Assembly (NCBI RefSeq): GCF_001644035.1
Contig: NZ_LUUG01000059.1
Location: forward strand, 1 to 64,000
Reading direction: 5' to 3'
DNA length: 64,000 bases
Source of the DNA: Methylomonas methanica
Lineage (GTDB): Bacteria; Pseudomonadota; Gammaproteobacteria; Methylococcales; Methylomonadaceae
In this document: positions 34,018 through 43,346 of the stretch, one piece after another
How the letters are laid out: every line of letters starts with the position of its first letter
Numbering within the stretch: the stretch's first letter is position 1
Program-made: the position numbers and the translations under genes
Notes under the pieces: generated by a model
What the model was told of the DNA's origin: nothing
The model's database searches: none
The model's input: only the letters and a program-made list of their open reading frames with translations

Positions 34018-35607
34018 CTAGGCGGCATAATGGCGAAAATCAATGTCCGGAAAAATATCGTCCATGATCTCCAGCGCTGTCAGATAGCGTTCATCAATAC
34101 GGTTTTTGCGGATCGCATCGTGCAGATAATTAAAACGGGCCAAATGATCGGTGATGCGTTTGCGCGCGTAATCGATCGTGGTGCCGGCCTTCATGATAAA
34201 CGGCCAATCGGAAGACTGCGCCAGCAACAGTGATCTGGCTGCCTGATTTAAAGCACGTTGCTGCAAATCACTCACGCCAAAGCCGCGCAAATCGCCGGCC
34301 AGCTTTTCCATCTCGGCGGCAGCCTTGTGCAACAAGGGATAAATCCAGTCGTTACTTTCGTTCAGCCAGTAACTGGAATAACCATGTTCGCCCCAACTGG
34401 AAGCGGCCGGCGTGGCCTGCACGTGCTGCAAAGGTAATTGCAAATAATCGCCGCAACTGACCATCTGGACACCGTTTTCGCTGCTCGCCGCCAAACGCAA
34501 CACCTGTTCCAGCCATAAAGGCCCTTCGAACCACCAATGCCCGAATAGTTCAGCATCGTATGGTGCAACGATAATCGGCGCTTGCGGCATTTCCGCAGTC
34601 AACGCATCGATTTGCTGTTGGCGGCGCAAGATAAAATCCTCGGCATGCCGGCGCGCCTTCAGTCTGGCCAGTTCCGGCTGATAAACCTGCTTGGTTTGCT
34701 TGGCGCCGGTGATGCGAAAATACTTGATGCCGGTGTTGATCCGGGTTTCGCCATCCAAAATATAAGGTGCGATATATTCCAGGGGCAGATCGAAACCGAT
34801 GTCGCGATAATACTCGCGGTAATCGCCATCGCCCGGGTAGCCTTCCTCGGCGCTCCACACCTGCCTGGACGACGCCGGATCGCGGCCGAACGCCGCCACG
34901 CCGTCGCCGCAATTCAGCGGCGCATACACACCATAGCGCGGCGACTGGTCGGCGTCCATGATCGCGTGACTATCGACGAAAAAATAATCTATGCCTTCAG
35001 CTTTCAGCACCTGTTCCAGGCCCGGATAATAACCGCATTCCGGCAACCAAAATCCACTGGGCGCAAAGCCGAAGTGGCTCTTGAAACTGGCGATGCCAAC
35101 GCCGATTTGATTGCGCACCGACACCGGGCTGACATTCAGCAGCGGCAAAAAACCATGGGTCGCTGCCGTAGTAATCAATTCCAGGCAGCCCGCGCTGTGA
35201 TGGCGTTGAAACGCCGTCAGCAAATCGCATTGATAGCGGTGCTGGTAACGATACAAGGCATCCTGAAACCACTGCATATACATCTGCGCCAGCGGCTCGA
35301 ACTGCGGTAGCCGGTGGGTGCGCTCCAACTCCCGCTCCGCCAGTTCCAACCGGCCTTGCAGATAATGCAGATAGCGGTTTTGCAGCATCGGATCGCGCAG
35401 CATCGTCATTAACGTCGGCGACAGGGACAATGTCAGCCGGTACGGCACTTGATCGACATGCAGGCGTTCCAACATCGCCAACAAGGGCAGATAGCATTCG
35501 GTAATCGCTTCGAACAGCCAGTTTTCTTCAAAAAAACTGTCGTGCTCGGGATGATGCACATAGGGCAAATGGGCATGCAAAACGATGCTGAGATAGCCTT
35601 TGTTCAT
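34018..35607 (-). CDS. GH57 1,4-alpha-glucan branching enzyme-like protein
   Basis: 529 aa. GH57 branching enzymes introduce alpha-1,6 branches into glucans. Family motifs are clear: HAHLPYVHHPEHD at the N-terminus, FWLPECGYYPG with the nucleophile Glu190, APYDAELFGHWWFEGP with the acid/base Asp351, and the WGEHGYSSYWLNESNDW segment typical of the branching subgroup. The size matches the DUF1957-containing type. The DUF4912 gene is 7 bp upstream; the CBM21-EEP gene follows 47 bp downstream. It very likely acts in glycogen synthesis. Confidence 0.88.
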   Translation of the reverse strand: MNKGYLSIVLHAHLPYVHHPEHDSFFEENWLFEAITECYLPLLAMLERLHVDQVPYRLTLSLSPTLMTMLRDPMLQNRYLHYLQGRLELAERELERTHRLPQFEPLAQMYMQWFQDALYRYQHRYQCDLLTAFQRHHSAGCLELITTAATHGFLPLLNVSPVSVRNQIGVGIASFKSHFGFAPSGFWLPECGYYPGLEQVLKAEGIDYFFVDSHAIMDADQSPRYGVYAPLNCGDGVAAFGRDPASSRQVWSAEEGYPGDGDYREYYRDIGFDLPLEYIAPYILDGETRINTGIKYFRITGAKQTKQVYQPELARLKARRHAEDFILRRQQQIDALTAEMPQAPIIVAPYDAELFGHWWFEGPLWLEQVLRLAASSENGVQMVSCGDYLQLPLQHVQATPAASSWGEHGYSSYWLNESNDWIYPLLHKAAAEMEKLAGDLRGFGVSDLQQRALNQAARSLLLAQSSDWPFIMKAGTTIDYARKRITDHLARFNYLHDAIRKNRIDERYLTALEIMDDIFPDIDFRHYAA

Positions 35608-35614
35608 CGCGGAA

Positions 35615-36301
35615 TTAATTTTGTTGGCCGGACGCGGTTACGGCAAGCGCCGAAGACGCTTGAGAAGACGGTATTATAAACTGCGCCATCGCCGGCGACA
35701 GTCTTTCCGTCATCGGCGACACTTGCGGCGCTGTAGCCGCAGCCTGCGAATAAGCCAATGGACTGAATTCCTGCTCTGCGTTTAGCCGGCCTATCGCCAC
35801 CTGGTAAATGCCGGCGATGCAGGCATTGCCGCTGGGCAGCGTAATCTGCTGCTGGCTGCGTTCGGCGGCAACCGGCACATCGAACCAGGTCTTGACTGGT
35901 TCGGCCGGCGACGAGACCGCTCCGGCCGGTGCTGGGTGGCTGTAGACGCGCAAGGTCAAAGGCTGGGCATCTGCTGCCGGATCTACCAGCGGCGTAGACG
36001 TCTGCGCCGCGTCATCAAGCTGCCAGTAAACATGCAAGTGTTCCGGATCGACCGGCAAGGCAACCAGCTTGGCGCTTTCAACTTTGGCTACGACGATTTC
36101 CTGCCGCGGGGCAAACTCCCGATTGATCTGCTGACTGATGCTTAACAGCTCTTGAGGCGAAAAGCCGGTACTCGTCAACCGCGCCGCGCCAGCTCTGAAC
36201 CGGCGTGGGGCAAAGCCCCGGCTAATCTCCAGGCTAATAGCCCGCATTTCCTCCGCAGAGAGCGGCATGCGGGCTTGAGACTGTGAGGAGGAAAAGGCCA
36301 T
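35615..36301 (-). CDS. DUF4912 domain protein
   Basis: 228 aa from the ATG at 36301. A central block resembles DUF4912: VALPVDPEHLHVYWQLDD, TLRVYSH, WFDVPVAAERSQQQITLPSG and AGIYQVAIGRL. DUF4912 proteins are frequently adjacent to GH57 enzymes and may bind carbohydrate, but no activity is known. Low-complexity, alanine/serine-rich tails flank the domain. The operonic spacing to the GH57 gene is 7 bp. A TTG at 36307 is an alternative start. Confidence 0.72.
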   Translation of the reverse strand: MAFSSSQSQARMPLSAEEMRAISLEISRGFAPRRFRAGAARLTSTGFSPQELLSISQQINREFAPRQEIVVAKVESAKLVALPVDPEHLHVYWQLDDAAQTSTPLVDPAADAQPLTLRVYSHPAPAGAVSSPAEPVKTWFDVPVAAERSQQQITLPSGNACIAGIYQVAIGRLNAEQEFSPLAYSQAAATAPQVSPMTERLSPAMAQFIIPSSQASSALAVTASGQQN

Positions 36302-36485
36302 CGGCAATGTTAACGGGTCGGGTGACTAGGTTTTATCCTGTGGGTAGCGGACATTCCGCGACGTATCGCCGCAGCGACTAGGGTTTATAGACTCTAACCG
36401 TTGTCGATTATTTACGCAAGGCGTAGGCCCGCAGCCCTTATATGCAGTAAAATCAGCGCCAATTCACAGTTTCTCGGTAAAGGGC

Positions 36486-38684
36486 ATGCACAAACCATAC
36501 AGTTTAAAGTCAGGGAGTCCCTATCCTCACGGCGCCAAGGTTAGCGAGGGCGGCGTCAACTTCTCCATCTCCAGCCGCCATGCGACGGATGTGGAGTTGC
36601 TGTTATTTTCCGAGTCTGACAGCGTAAAACCCTTACAAGTCATACCCTTACAAAAAGATAAAAACCATACATTTTTCTCCTGGCATGTGTTTGTCGAAGA
36701 ACTGCCGGTTGGCACCTGGTACGCCTGGCGCATCGACGGCCCGGACAATACCCGCGAGTCGGGCTTGCGTTTTGATCGCGAAAAATTATTACTGGACCCT
36801 TGGGCACGCGCTATCAGCGACAAGCTATGGAACCGCGCCGCCGCCTGCAAGCCCGGCGATAATAGCCAGCATGCCATGCGCGCGGTGGTGGTCGATGACC
36901 GCTACGACTGGGAAGGCGACACACCGCTGGCCATTCGCAGCGAAAAAGCCATTATTTACGAATTGCATGTCGGCGGCTTTACCCGCCACTCCTCTGCCAA
37001 GGTTAAACACCCCGGCACTTTTATCGGCCTGATCGAAAAAATCCCTTATCTGAAAAAGCTGGGCATCACCCATGTCGAGCTGCTGCCTATCATGGCCTTC
37101 GATGAGCAAGACGTGCCACCGCACACCGCCGATCTGGGCTTGAAAAACTATTGGGGCTACAGCACGCACAGCTTCTTTAGCCCGCATCCCGGTTATTGCG
37201 TCACACCGGAGCAAGGTACGCATATCCGCGAGTTCCGCGATCTCGTCAAAGCGTTGCACAAGGCCGGCATCGGCGTGATCATGGACGTGGTGTTCAATCA
37301 CACCTCGGAAGCGGGCGCCGATGGACCGGTCATAAATTTCAAAGGCATTACCGGCAACAGCTTTTATTTAACCGACAAGCACGATAAACGCATATTTCAC
37401 GACTACACCGGCTGCGGCAACACCGTCAACGCCAATCACCCGCTGGTGACCAACTTCATCATCAGCTGCCTGGAATACTGGGTGCGGGAAATGCATGTCG
37501 ATGGCTTTAGATTCGACCTTGCCAGTGCGTTGGCGCGCAGTGAAGACGGCAGCGTACTGCAAGATCCGCCGCTGGTCTGGGGTATCGAATTGTCCGAACA
37601 ACTGGCTAGAACCAAGCTGATTGCGGAAGCCTGGGACGCGGCGGGCCTTTATCAAGTCGGCAACTTTCCTGGCTATCGCTGGGGAGAATGGAACGGCCGT
37701 TACCGCGACGTGATTCGCCGCTTCCTGCGTGGCGATACCGGCATCATCAGTGAAGTAGCTACGCGCATCTGCGGCAGTAGCGATCTCTATCAACATCAGC
37801 ATCGCTTGCCGATCAGCGGCATTAACTTTGTCACCTGCCACGACGGTTTTACCTTAAAAGATCTGTTCAGCTACAACGAGAAACACAACACCGCGAACGG
37901 CGAAAACAATAGGGACGGTTGCAGCAATAATCTCAGCAGCAACTGTGGCGCGGAAGGCCCGACACCCAACCCGGCCATATGCAGACTGCGGCGGCAACAG
38001 GTGAAAAACGCCTTTGCGGTTTTGCTGCTTAGTCATGGCGTACCTATGCTGTTGGCCGGCGACGAATTTCTGCACACCCAGCAAGGCAATAACAACTGCT
38101 ATTGTCAGGACAACGAATTGAGCTGGCTGAACTGGGATAAAGCCAAGGAAAATGCCGACGTGCTACATTTTGTGCAGCAGATGATCCGCTTGCGCAAACG
38201 CCATCCCGCCTTGATGCGCAGGAACTTCCTCACCGGCCGAAAAATGGAAGGCAAAGACATGGCCGACATCAGCTGGCATGGCCTGGAGGTTGATCAACCG
38301 CCGCGTTGGGACGACCCGAACACCCGGATTCTGGCGTTTACGCTGGCGGCATTAGGCAAAGATGAAGCAGACCTGCATGCAATACTGAACATGTCCGACA
38401 GCAAACACAGCATGCAGTTACCGGCGGTTGAAGGCAAAAGCTGGTGCTTGGCCGTGGATACCGCGCAAACGTCGCCCAAAGATATTGTGGAGCCTGCGGA
38501 GCAAAAAGCGCTGAGTAAACCCTGGTATATCGTGGAGCCGCATTCGATTGTGGTATTCGAAAGCACCACTCAAGCCGGTATCGAGGATGGGGATAGCGTA
38601 ACAAAACGATCCGCGAACTTCTTCAGCAAATTGACCGGCATCAAGTTACTCGACCAGCCTGCGACGGAAATACCGACAAATTAA
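36486..38684 (+). CDS. glgX: Glycogen debranching enzyme (GlgX/isoamylase, GH13)
   Basis: 732 aa. It hydrolyses alpha-1,6 branches of glycogen. After an N-terminal CBM48 domain (YPHGAKVSEGGVNFSISSRHA), the GH13 barrel has all four conserved regions: VIMDVVFNHT, DGFRFDLASAL with nucleophile Asp, LIAEAWDAAGLYQVG with acid Glu, and FVTCHDGFTL with the transition-state Asp. The DNELSWLNWD segment is characteristic of GlgX/isoamylases. It is divergent from the DUF4912-GH57-EEP-PLD series, so branching and debranching functions share a 185-bp promoter region. Confidence 0.92.
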   Translation: MHKPYSLKSGSPYPHGAKVSEGGVNFSISSRHATDVELLLFSESDSVKPLQVIPLQKDKNHTFFSWHVFVEELPVGTWYAWRIDGPDNTRESGLRFDREKLLLDPWARAISDKLWNRAAACKPGDNSQHAMRAVVVDDRYDWEGDTPLAIRSEKAIIYELHVGGFTRHSSAKVKHPGTFIGLIEKIPYLKKLGITHVELLPIMAFDEQDVPPHTADLGLKNYWGYSTHSFFSPHPGYCVTPEQGTHIREFRDLVKALHKAGIGVIMDVVFNHTSEAGADGPVINFKGITGNSFYLTDKHDKRIFHDYTGCGNTVNANHPLVTNFIISCLEYWVREMHVDGFRFDLASALARSEDGSVLQDPPLVWGIELSEQLARTKLIAEAWDAAGLYQVGNFPGYRWGEWNGRYRDVIRRFLRGDTGIISEVATRICGSSDLYQHQHRLPISGINFVTCHDGFTLKDLFSYNEKHNTANGENNRDGCSNNLSSNCGAEGPTPNPAICRLRRQQVKNAFAVLLLSHGVPMLLAGDEFLHTQQGNNNCYCQDNELSWLNWDKAKENADVLHFVQQMIRLRKRHPALMRRNFLTGRKMEGKDMADISWHGLEVDQPPRWDDPNTRILAFTLAALGKDEADLHAILNMSDSKHSMQLPAVEGKSWCLAVDTAQTSPKDIVEPAEQKALSKPWYIVEPHSIVVFESTTQAGIEDGDSVTKRSANFFSKLTGIKLLDQPATEIPTN

Positions 38685-38695
38685 TGGGATAGCTT

Positions 38696-38795
38696 GGTGT
38701 CAGTGAACGCCATCGCGCACCCTGACCTACCGGACTTATCTTGTTATCACTGTCATGGATTACCGGAATCCAATGTCGTAGGTCACGTTGACACC
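38696..38795. repeat. Nested inverted repeat, about 100 bp
   Basis: Outer arms GGTGTCA (38696-38702) / TGACACC (38789-38795) enclose inner arms TGACCTAC (38723-38730) / GTAGGTCA (38778-38785). It lies between the convergent genes glgX and the 38832 gene. It may be a small non-autonomous element or a bidirectional terminator. Confidence 0.5.
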
Positions 38796-38831
38796 TTAGC
38801 GGCTACGTGAAAAACCGAGCCGCCAACCCCC

Positions 38832-39344
38832 TCAATCGAACACGTCACCCCAATCCGGTGGCGGCGGCGCCTCTTCGGCTGGAGTTGAGTCAGCGTCCGC
38901 CGGTTTTGGCGGCTCTGAGTCGGTGTCGGCAAATTGTGCTTCGGTCTCGGCAGCCAGCTCGTCGGCAACCGGTTTTTCGGCCACTTTTGGTATGCCGTCC
39001 AGATAACTATCCAGCAAACGACACAGATTTTCGTAAAATCCGCCTACCGTCTGCTGCTGCATTTGCTGTTCTATAAACCCATACAAAAACTGCTTTTCCG
39101 CCGCAATCAGGTTTTCGCTGACGGCCTGCGCGGTTTGTTCGTCTACATGATGCTTACCCACCAAAGCCAAGGTCAAGCGATCACCGCGCCGCTCCTGCCG
39201 GTCCTTGATGTCTTCCAGCAACTCTTCGATGCCAGCCAGGCGCCGACGTTTATTGCGGCGATTAACGGCTAGCAACACAATCAACCCCGTCAACAAAACC
39301 AGCGATAACTCACCCAAGCCGATAAGCAACAGCGATTGATTCAT
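38832..39344 (-). CDS. Membrane-anchored coiled protein, operon gene 3
   Basis: 170 aa. One N-terminal transmembrane helix (LLLIGLGELSLVLLTGLIVLLAV) and a basic stretch (NRRNKRRR) put the rest in the cytoplasm if it follows the positive-inside rule. The soluble part is helical (EELLEDIKDRQERRGDRLTLAL) and ends in an acidic, proline-rich tail with EEAPPPPDWGDVFD. No family recognised. It overlaps the upstream gene by 4 bp (ATGA), which shows tight coupling in a three-gene operon. Confidence 0.7.
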   Translation of the reverse strand: MNQSLLLIGLGELSLVLLTGLIVLLAVNRRNKRRRLAGIEELLEDIKDRQERRGDRLTLALVGKHHVDEQTAQAVSENLIAAEKQFLYGFIEQQMQQQTVGGFYENLCRLLDSYLDGIPKVAEKPVADELAAETEAQFADTDSEPPKPADADSTPAEEAPPPPDWGDVFD

Positions 39345-39976
39345 TTACCCAACTCCGTAATGCTCTCGCGCACACCGCGTTCGGCATCGTGGAAAATTTG
39401 CAGCATTTTCTTACTGCTGTTTTCCAGCTCCAGGGCTGTCTGATTGCCGCTAAACACGCGGGTATATTCGGCGGACATTTCATCTATGGTTTTCATCGCG
39501 TTATCCAGTTGCCGCACCAATTGTTGATTGATCCTCTCCATGCCGGCCAGTTGATTCGCTTGCGGCGAATCATGCACCGCAGCTACAGGCGCAATCGCTC
39601 CCCGATTTGCCAACAAATTCTGGTACGGCTCGGTTAGCCGACCAATACGCTGCTCGATCTCACTCAACAACACCAACTCGCGTTTTAGAAACAAGCGAAC
39701 CACCCCTTCAAACAATGCGCGTTCGGAGGCGTTGACTTCTTGCAACAATGGTTCGATCTCCGCTGTAGCCAAACCACAGTTTTCCTCCAGAAATTGCTCC
39801 AGCCAGCGGCTTTTGACGATGGCTTGCTCTTCAAGCTCGGTAATGAAATGATCAATTTCGGCCATCTCTTTCCCTCGTCGGTTTCTCGATATAAAAAACA
39901 GCACGATGCCGAACAGCGTCAAAAACCCCAACGCCTCCGCTGCTAATATCACTACCACGGAATCGAATGGATTCAT
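39341..39976 (-). CDS. Membrane-anchored coiled-coil protein, operon gene 2
   Basis: 211 aa from the ATG at 39976. A single N-terminal helix (VVVILAAEALGFLTLFGIVLFFI) and basic flank SRNRRGK are followed by a long helical region. Segments such as EIDHFITELEEQAIVKSRWL, LLSEIEQRIGRLTEPY and NQQLVRQLDNAMKTIDEMSA suggest coiled coil. It overlaps both neighbours by 4 bp (ATGA). The membrane layout mirrors gene 3, so the two may form a hetero-oligomer. Function unknown. Confidence 0.72.
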   Translation of the reverse strand: MNPFDSVVVILAAEALGFLTLFGIVLFFISRNRRGKEMAEIDHFITELEEQAIVKSRWLEQFLEENCGLATAEIEPLLQEVNASERALFEGVVRLFLKRELVLLSEIEQRIGRLTEPYQNLLANRGAIAPVAAVHDSPQANQLAGMERINQQLVRQLDNAMKTIDEMSAEYTRVFSGNQTALELENSSKKMLQIFHDAERGVRESITELGK

Positions 39977-41766
39977 GACAATCTCTCCAGTAACTGCTGA
40001 TGTTTTTCTGCTTGGTTTTTTTTCAGGTAACGGTAGGTAAAAAATCCACCGACGCCCAGGACCAGATTGATTGCCAGCAGAATGCCGCCAACCAATAACC
40101 AATTGGTTGGCGGCGCTTCCGGCGGCGGATGTTGCTCGTGGTCAGCCTGCTCATGGTGCTCGCCCCCCGCTTCGTGATTGGCTTCTTCGTGATGTGCATC
40201 AGTCGCGGCCTCCGGTGCGGCCACCTCGACCTTCTCGGCAGGTGCGAACCAACTGTCGTCGATGCTGAGCGGTTTGACTGCCGGTGTCAGCGGTTTGCCG
40301 GCGTGGTCTTTGGCCATCACGTTGAAATTGACATGCGTGGTGGTCTCCGGCGGCAATCCGACCAAATCCATGATCCAAACCCCGTCCTTGCCTGTTAAAA
40401 CCCGGGTTTCCGGCTCGCGCCCGGCTTGGTTAATCACCGCATTGATCACCAGCCCGGCAGGATCAATCAGCTTGGTATCCGGCAGCAGCTTCAAGCTAAC
40501 CTGCCGCTGCGCCACATCCACATGCTTCTCGACGGTAATAGGCGTGGCAACCACTTCGATCTCATGCACAATTTCCCGCTTGAAGGTCTTACCGTCGGCG
40601 ACGATTTTCAGCAGATGTTTACCCAAACTTAAATGCTCGACCTGATGCTGATAAAAACCGGGCTCGGCAGCCACGACCTGCATTTTCGCCGGCGTTTGCT
40701 GATCCTGGATAACTTCCAGGGCCAACATGCCCAGAAAATCGGCGCGGGCTATCAGTTTGTCCTTATCGGTAAAATGCGCTTTTATCGGCAAAGCTTCGTT
40801 CTCGCCCAGAAAATTAGGTATCTCACTGAGTTGCAGTTTCAGGTCGGTGACTATCATGACTTGGTTGTCCGGATCGACTTCCGCGACCAAGCGCCATTCG
40901 CCGATCAACGGTTGCTTGACGGTGATCAGGTCGTAAGTCTGACTTTCCAGCCAGGACACATTGGCGACCATGCTTTGTTTACTGATGCTTTTGCCGTCCG
41001 GCGCAACCAATTGCGTCGGCGCGGCATGCGGCTTTTTGAACACCAACACCGAAAACTCATGGATGCCACTATCAACTTTGAATTTATTGTCGGTTAGCGG
41101 CAAGGTCTCTTTCGGGGCGGCTTTTTGGGCCATCTTCAAAAATACCCGCTGTAACTGCTCGGCCGATTGTGCGGTTTCCGCCCAGCCGCCGGTCTCGAAC
41201 GCCAATTTTTCCAGCAACTCTTTGTCGGCCTGCTCCGATAAGGCGATGGTTTGCACGTTGATATTTTGCTGCTGGAGTTTGGGGATCCACTCGCTGAGAA
41301 TTCGTTCGCGGGAATCCGCGCTTTGCATGATGTCTTTGGAAATATCCACAAAACCATCAGTCAACAAAATCAGATGTTTTTTGCCACTACCGGTAAATCC
41401 TTGGCTGAGCACGGTCTGAATCGCGTCCTCGATATGGGTGTACAAACCGCGAGAATGAATATTGGCCGTGGCTTTGCTGGCTTGCTGTTTCCAGGCAGAA
41501 CTGACGGCATCGGTGGCTGACAGCGGCGCGGTTTTTTCGGCGAACAACCAGAACGCCGCCTTGGCGCCGTCCGGCAACAAATTGACCAGCAAACGGCTGG
41601 CCTCTATGCGCAGATTATCCGGATCGTTCTGTTTCATGCTGCCGGATACGTCTATCAACACCTGAATTTCATCGGCGCCGGCAGCGGCAGGCGCAGGCTG
41701 ACAGCGCGCTGAATCGACACTTAACAGCAACACGCAGAAAACCGTAAAAATAAACGACTTGAACAT
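39973..41766 (-). CDS. Membrane-anchored von Willebrand factor A protein (TIGR03503-like)
   Basis: 597 aa. After a signal peptide (SFIFTVFCVLLLSVDSARC), a VWA domain carries the metal-ion adhesion motif VLIDVSGSMKQND and the later LLTDGFVD (residues about 35-210). Beta-sandwich modules follow, then a histidine/glutamate-rich linker (HHEEANHEAGGEHHEQADHE-type) and one C-terminal transmembrane helix (LLVGGILLAINLVLGVGGFF). The product is thus a periplasmic, single-pass anchored metal-binding protein. It is the first gene of an overlapping three-gene operon and resembles the TIGR03503 group, whose function is unknown. Confidence 0.78.
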   Translation of the reverse strand: MFKSFIFTVFCVLLLSVDSARCQPAPAAAGADEIQVLIDVSGSMKQNDPDNLRIEASRLLVNLLPDGAKAAFWLFAEKTAPLSATDAVSSAWKQQASKATANIHSRGLYTHIEDAIQTVLSQGFTGSGKKHLILLTDGFVDISKDIMQSADSRERILSEWIPKLQQQNINVQTIALSEQADKELLEKLAFETGGWAETAQSAEQLQRVFLKMAQKAAPKETLPLTDNKFKVDSGIHEFSVLVFKKPHAAPTQLVAPDGKSISKQSMVANVSWLESQTYDLITVKQPLIGEWRLVAEVDPDNQVMIVTDLKLQLSEIPNFLGENEALPIKAHFTDKDKLIARADFLGMLALEVIQDQQTPAKMQVVAAEPGFYQHQVEHLSLGKHLLKIVADGKTFKREIVHEIEVVATPITVEKHVDVAQRQVSLKLLPDTKLIDPAGLVINAVINQAGREPETRVLTGKDGVWIMDLVGLPPETTTHVNFNVMAKDHAGKPLTPAVKPLSIDDSWFAPAEKVEVAAPEAATDAHHEEANHEAGGEHHEQADHEQHPPPEAPPTNWLLVGGILLAINLVLGVGGFFTYRYLKKNQAEKHQQLLERLS

Positions 41767-41866
41767 AAGTCCGCCGACAAAAGTTTAGGCAATGGATAGC
41801 AAATATAGCCCAAGCATCTGACTATTCTGATATTTTTTAAATCAGGCTGCGGCCGGCATTACACTT

Positions 41867-41872
41867 TATAAT
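41867..41872 (+). promoter_or_regulatory. Possible -10 box of pgk
   Basis: TATAAT at 41867-41872 lies 30 bp before the pgk ATG, with an AAGGAGA ribosome binding site at about 41890. The -35 element is poor, so this is a weak call. Confidence 0.35.
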
Positions 41873-41902
41873 GTTTTCACTATTTCAACCAAAGGAGAAC
41901 TT

Positions 41903-43075
41903 ATGTCTATCAAACGAATGGTCGACCTGGATTTGGCCGGCAAGCGCGTGTTAATCCGCCAAGATTTGAATGTGCCGGTCAAAGACGGCAAAGTCACCAG
42001 CGACTTGCGCATCCAGGCCAGCGTCCCGACCGTAGAAGCCGCATTGGCCGGCGGCGCGGCGGTGATTTTGATGTCACACTTGGGCCGCCCCACTGAAGGC
42101 GAATACGACGAAGCCTCCAGCTTGAAGCCAGTCGCCGAGCGCTTTTCACAATTGCTGGGCCAACCAGTGCGCTTGGTGAAAGATTGGCTAGAAGGCGTGG
42201 AAGTAAAACGCGGCGAAGTAGTACTTTGCGAGAACGTGCGTTTTAACAAAGGCGAAAAGAAAAACAACGCCGAACTGGGCCAAAAAATGGCCGCGCTGTG
42301 CGACATTTTTGTGATGGACGCCTTTGGTACCGCGCACCGCGCCGAAGCCTCGACCCATGCGGTAGCAGAACACGCTGCCGTGGCTTGCGCGGGCCCGCTG
42401 CTGGCTGCCGAACTGGATGCGCTAGGCAAAGCCCTGGAAACTCCTGCCCGCCCCTTGGTTGCCATCGTCGGCGGTTCTAAAGTGTCTACCAAATTGACCG
42501 TGCTGGAATCCTTGTCGTCTAAAGTCGATCAATTGATCGTCGGCGGCGGCATTGCCAATACCTTTATCGCCGCAGCCGGTTACCCGGTCGGCAAATCCTT
42601 GTATGAAGCGGATTTAATCCCTGAAGCCAAACGTCTGATCGCTTCGGCAAAAGAACGCGGTGCGGACATTCCGGTACCGGTCGATGTGGTCTGCGCGAAA
42701 GAGTTTTCCGAAAGCGCAGCGGCTACAGTGAAAAACGTGGCCGATGTGGAAGCTGACGACTTAATCCTGGACATCGGACCGGAAACCAGCAAGCAATACG
42801 CGGAAATCCTGAAAACCGCCGGCACCATCGTCTGGAACGGCCCGGTCGGTGTATTCGAAATCGACCAATTCGGCGAAGGCACCAAATCGCTATCAATGGC
42901 AATCGCCGAAAGCCCTGCGTTCTCTATCGCGGGCGGCGGCGACACATTGGCAGCGATAGACAAATACGGCATCGCCGACAAAGTGTCTTACACATCCACA
43001 GGTGGCGGCGCGTTCCTGGAGTTCCTGGAAGGGAAGGAATTGCCGGCGGTAGCTATTCTGCAAACCCGCGGCTAA
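41903..43075 (+). CDS. pgk: Phosphoglycerate kinase
   Basis: 390 aa. It makes ATP from 1,3-bisphosphoglycerate in glycolysis. N-terminal substrate-binding motifs [17 protein letters not shown] and [12 protein letters not shown], the central [19 protein letters not shown] and the C-terminal nucleotide-binding [11 protein letters not shown] and [15 protein letters not shown] are complete. A strong AAGGAG site precedes the ATG. It stands alone, without gap or fba next to it. Confidence 0.96.
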   Translation: MSIKRMVDLDLAGKRVLIRQDLNVPVKDGKVTSDLRIQASVPTVEAALAGGAAVILMSHLGRPTEGEYDEASSLKPVAERFSQLLGQPVRLVKDWLEGVEVKRGEVVLCENVRFNKGEKKNNAELGQKMAALCDIFVMDAFGTAHRAEASTHAVAEHAAVACAGPLLAAELDALGKALETPARPLVAIVGGSKVSTKLTVLESLSSKVDQLIVGGGIANTFIAAAGYPVGKSLYEADLIPEAKRLIASAKERGADIPVPVDVVCAKEFSESAAATVKNVADVEADDLILDIGPETSKQYAEILKTAGTIVWNGPVGVFEIDQFGEGTKSLSMAIAESPAFSIAGGGDTLAAIDKYGIADKVSYTSTGGGAFLEFLEGKELPAVAILQTRG

Positions 43076-43086
43076 GCGCTGAGGCC

Positions 43087-43110
43087 TGATAGGGCTATTC
43101 GGCCCTGTCA
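43087..43110 (+). terminator. Hairpin after pgk
   Basis: TGATAGGGC (43087-43095) pairs with GCCCTGTCA (43102-43110) with one G-T mismatch. There is no T-run behind it, so efficiency is uncertain. Confidence 0.45.
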
Positions 43111-43159
43111 AAATCTCATATTTACCAGTCGATCAGCATGGAGAGTTGTTGATTGACTG

Positions 43160-43332
43160 GTTGCGATCCGTTGTTGTGCCTATCGCGCGATTTGATTTAA
43201 TGGCAGCAATAGATTATTACCAGTCATAGCTACTTGTCGCCGATGATATACAGAAAAACCTCATCGCCAATCAATGGATTAGTCCATCAAATATCATTTT
43301 TCAGAAGGTTTACGGAAACTCTCTAATTACTA
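43160..43332 (+). repeat. Dispersed leader repeat, copy 2
   Basis: Partner of 29602-29790. The blocks GTTGTGCCTATCGCGCGA, TTTGATTTAATGGCAGCAAT, GATGATATACAGAA, ATCATTTTTC and TACGGAAACT occur in the same order and spacing as copy 1. It ends just upstream of the orphan gene at 43347. Confidence 0.65.
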
Positions 43333-43346
43333 CGCATCTTCTAAAC

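Noticed and set aside
34582-35310. 242-codon plus-strand open frame
   Set aside because: Antisense shadow of the GH57 gene, with no start signal and no domain.
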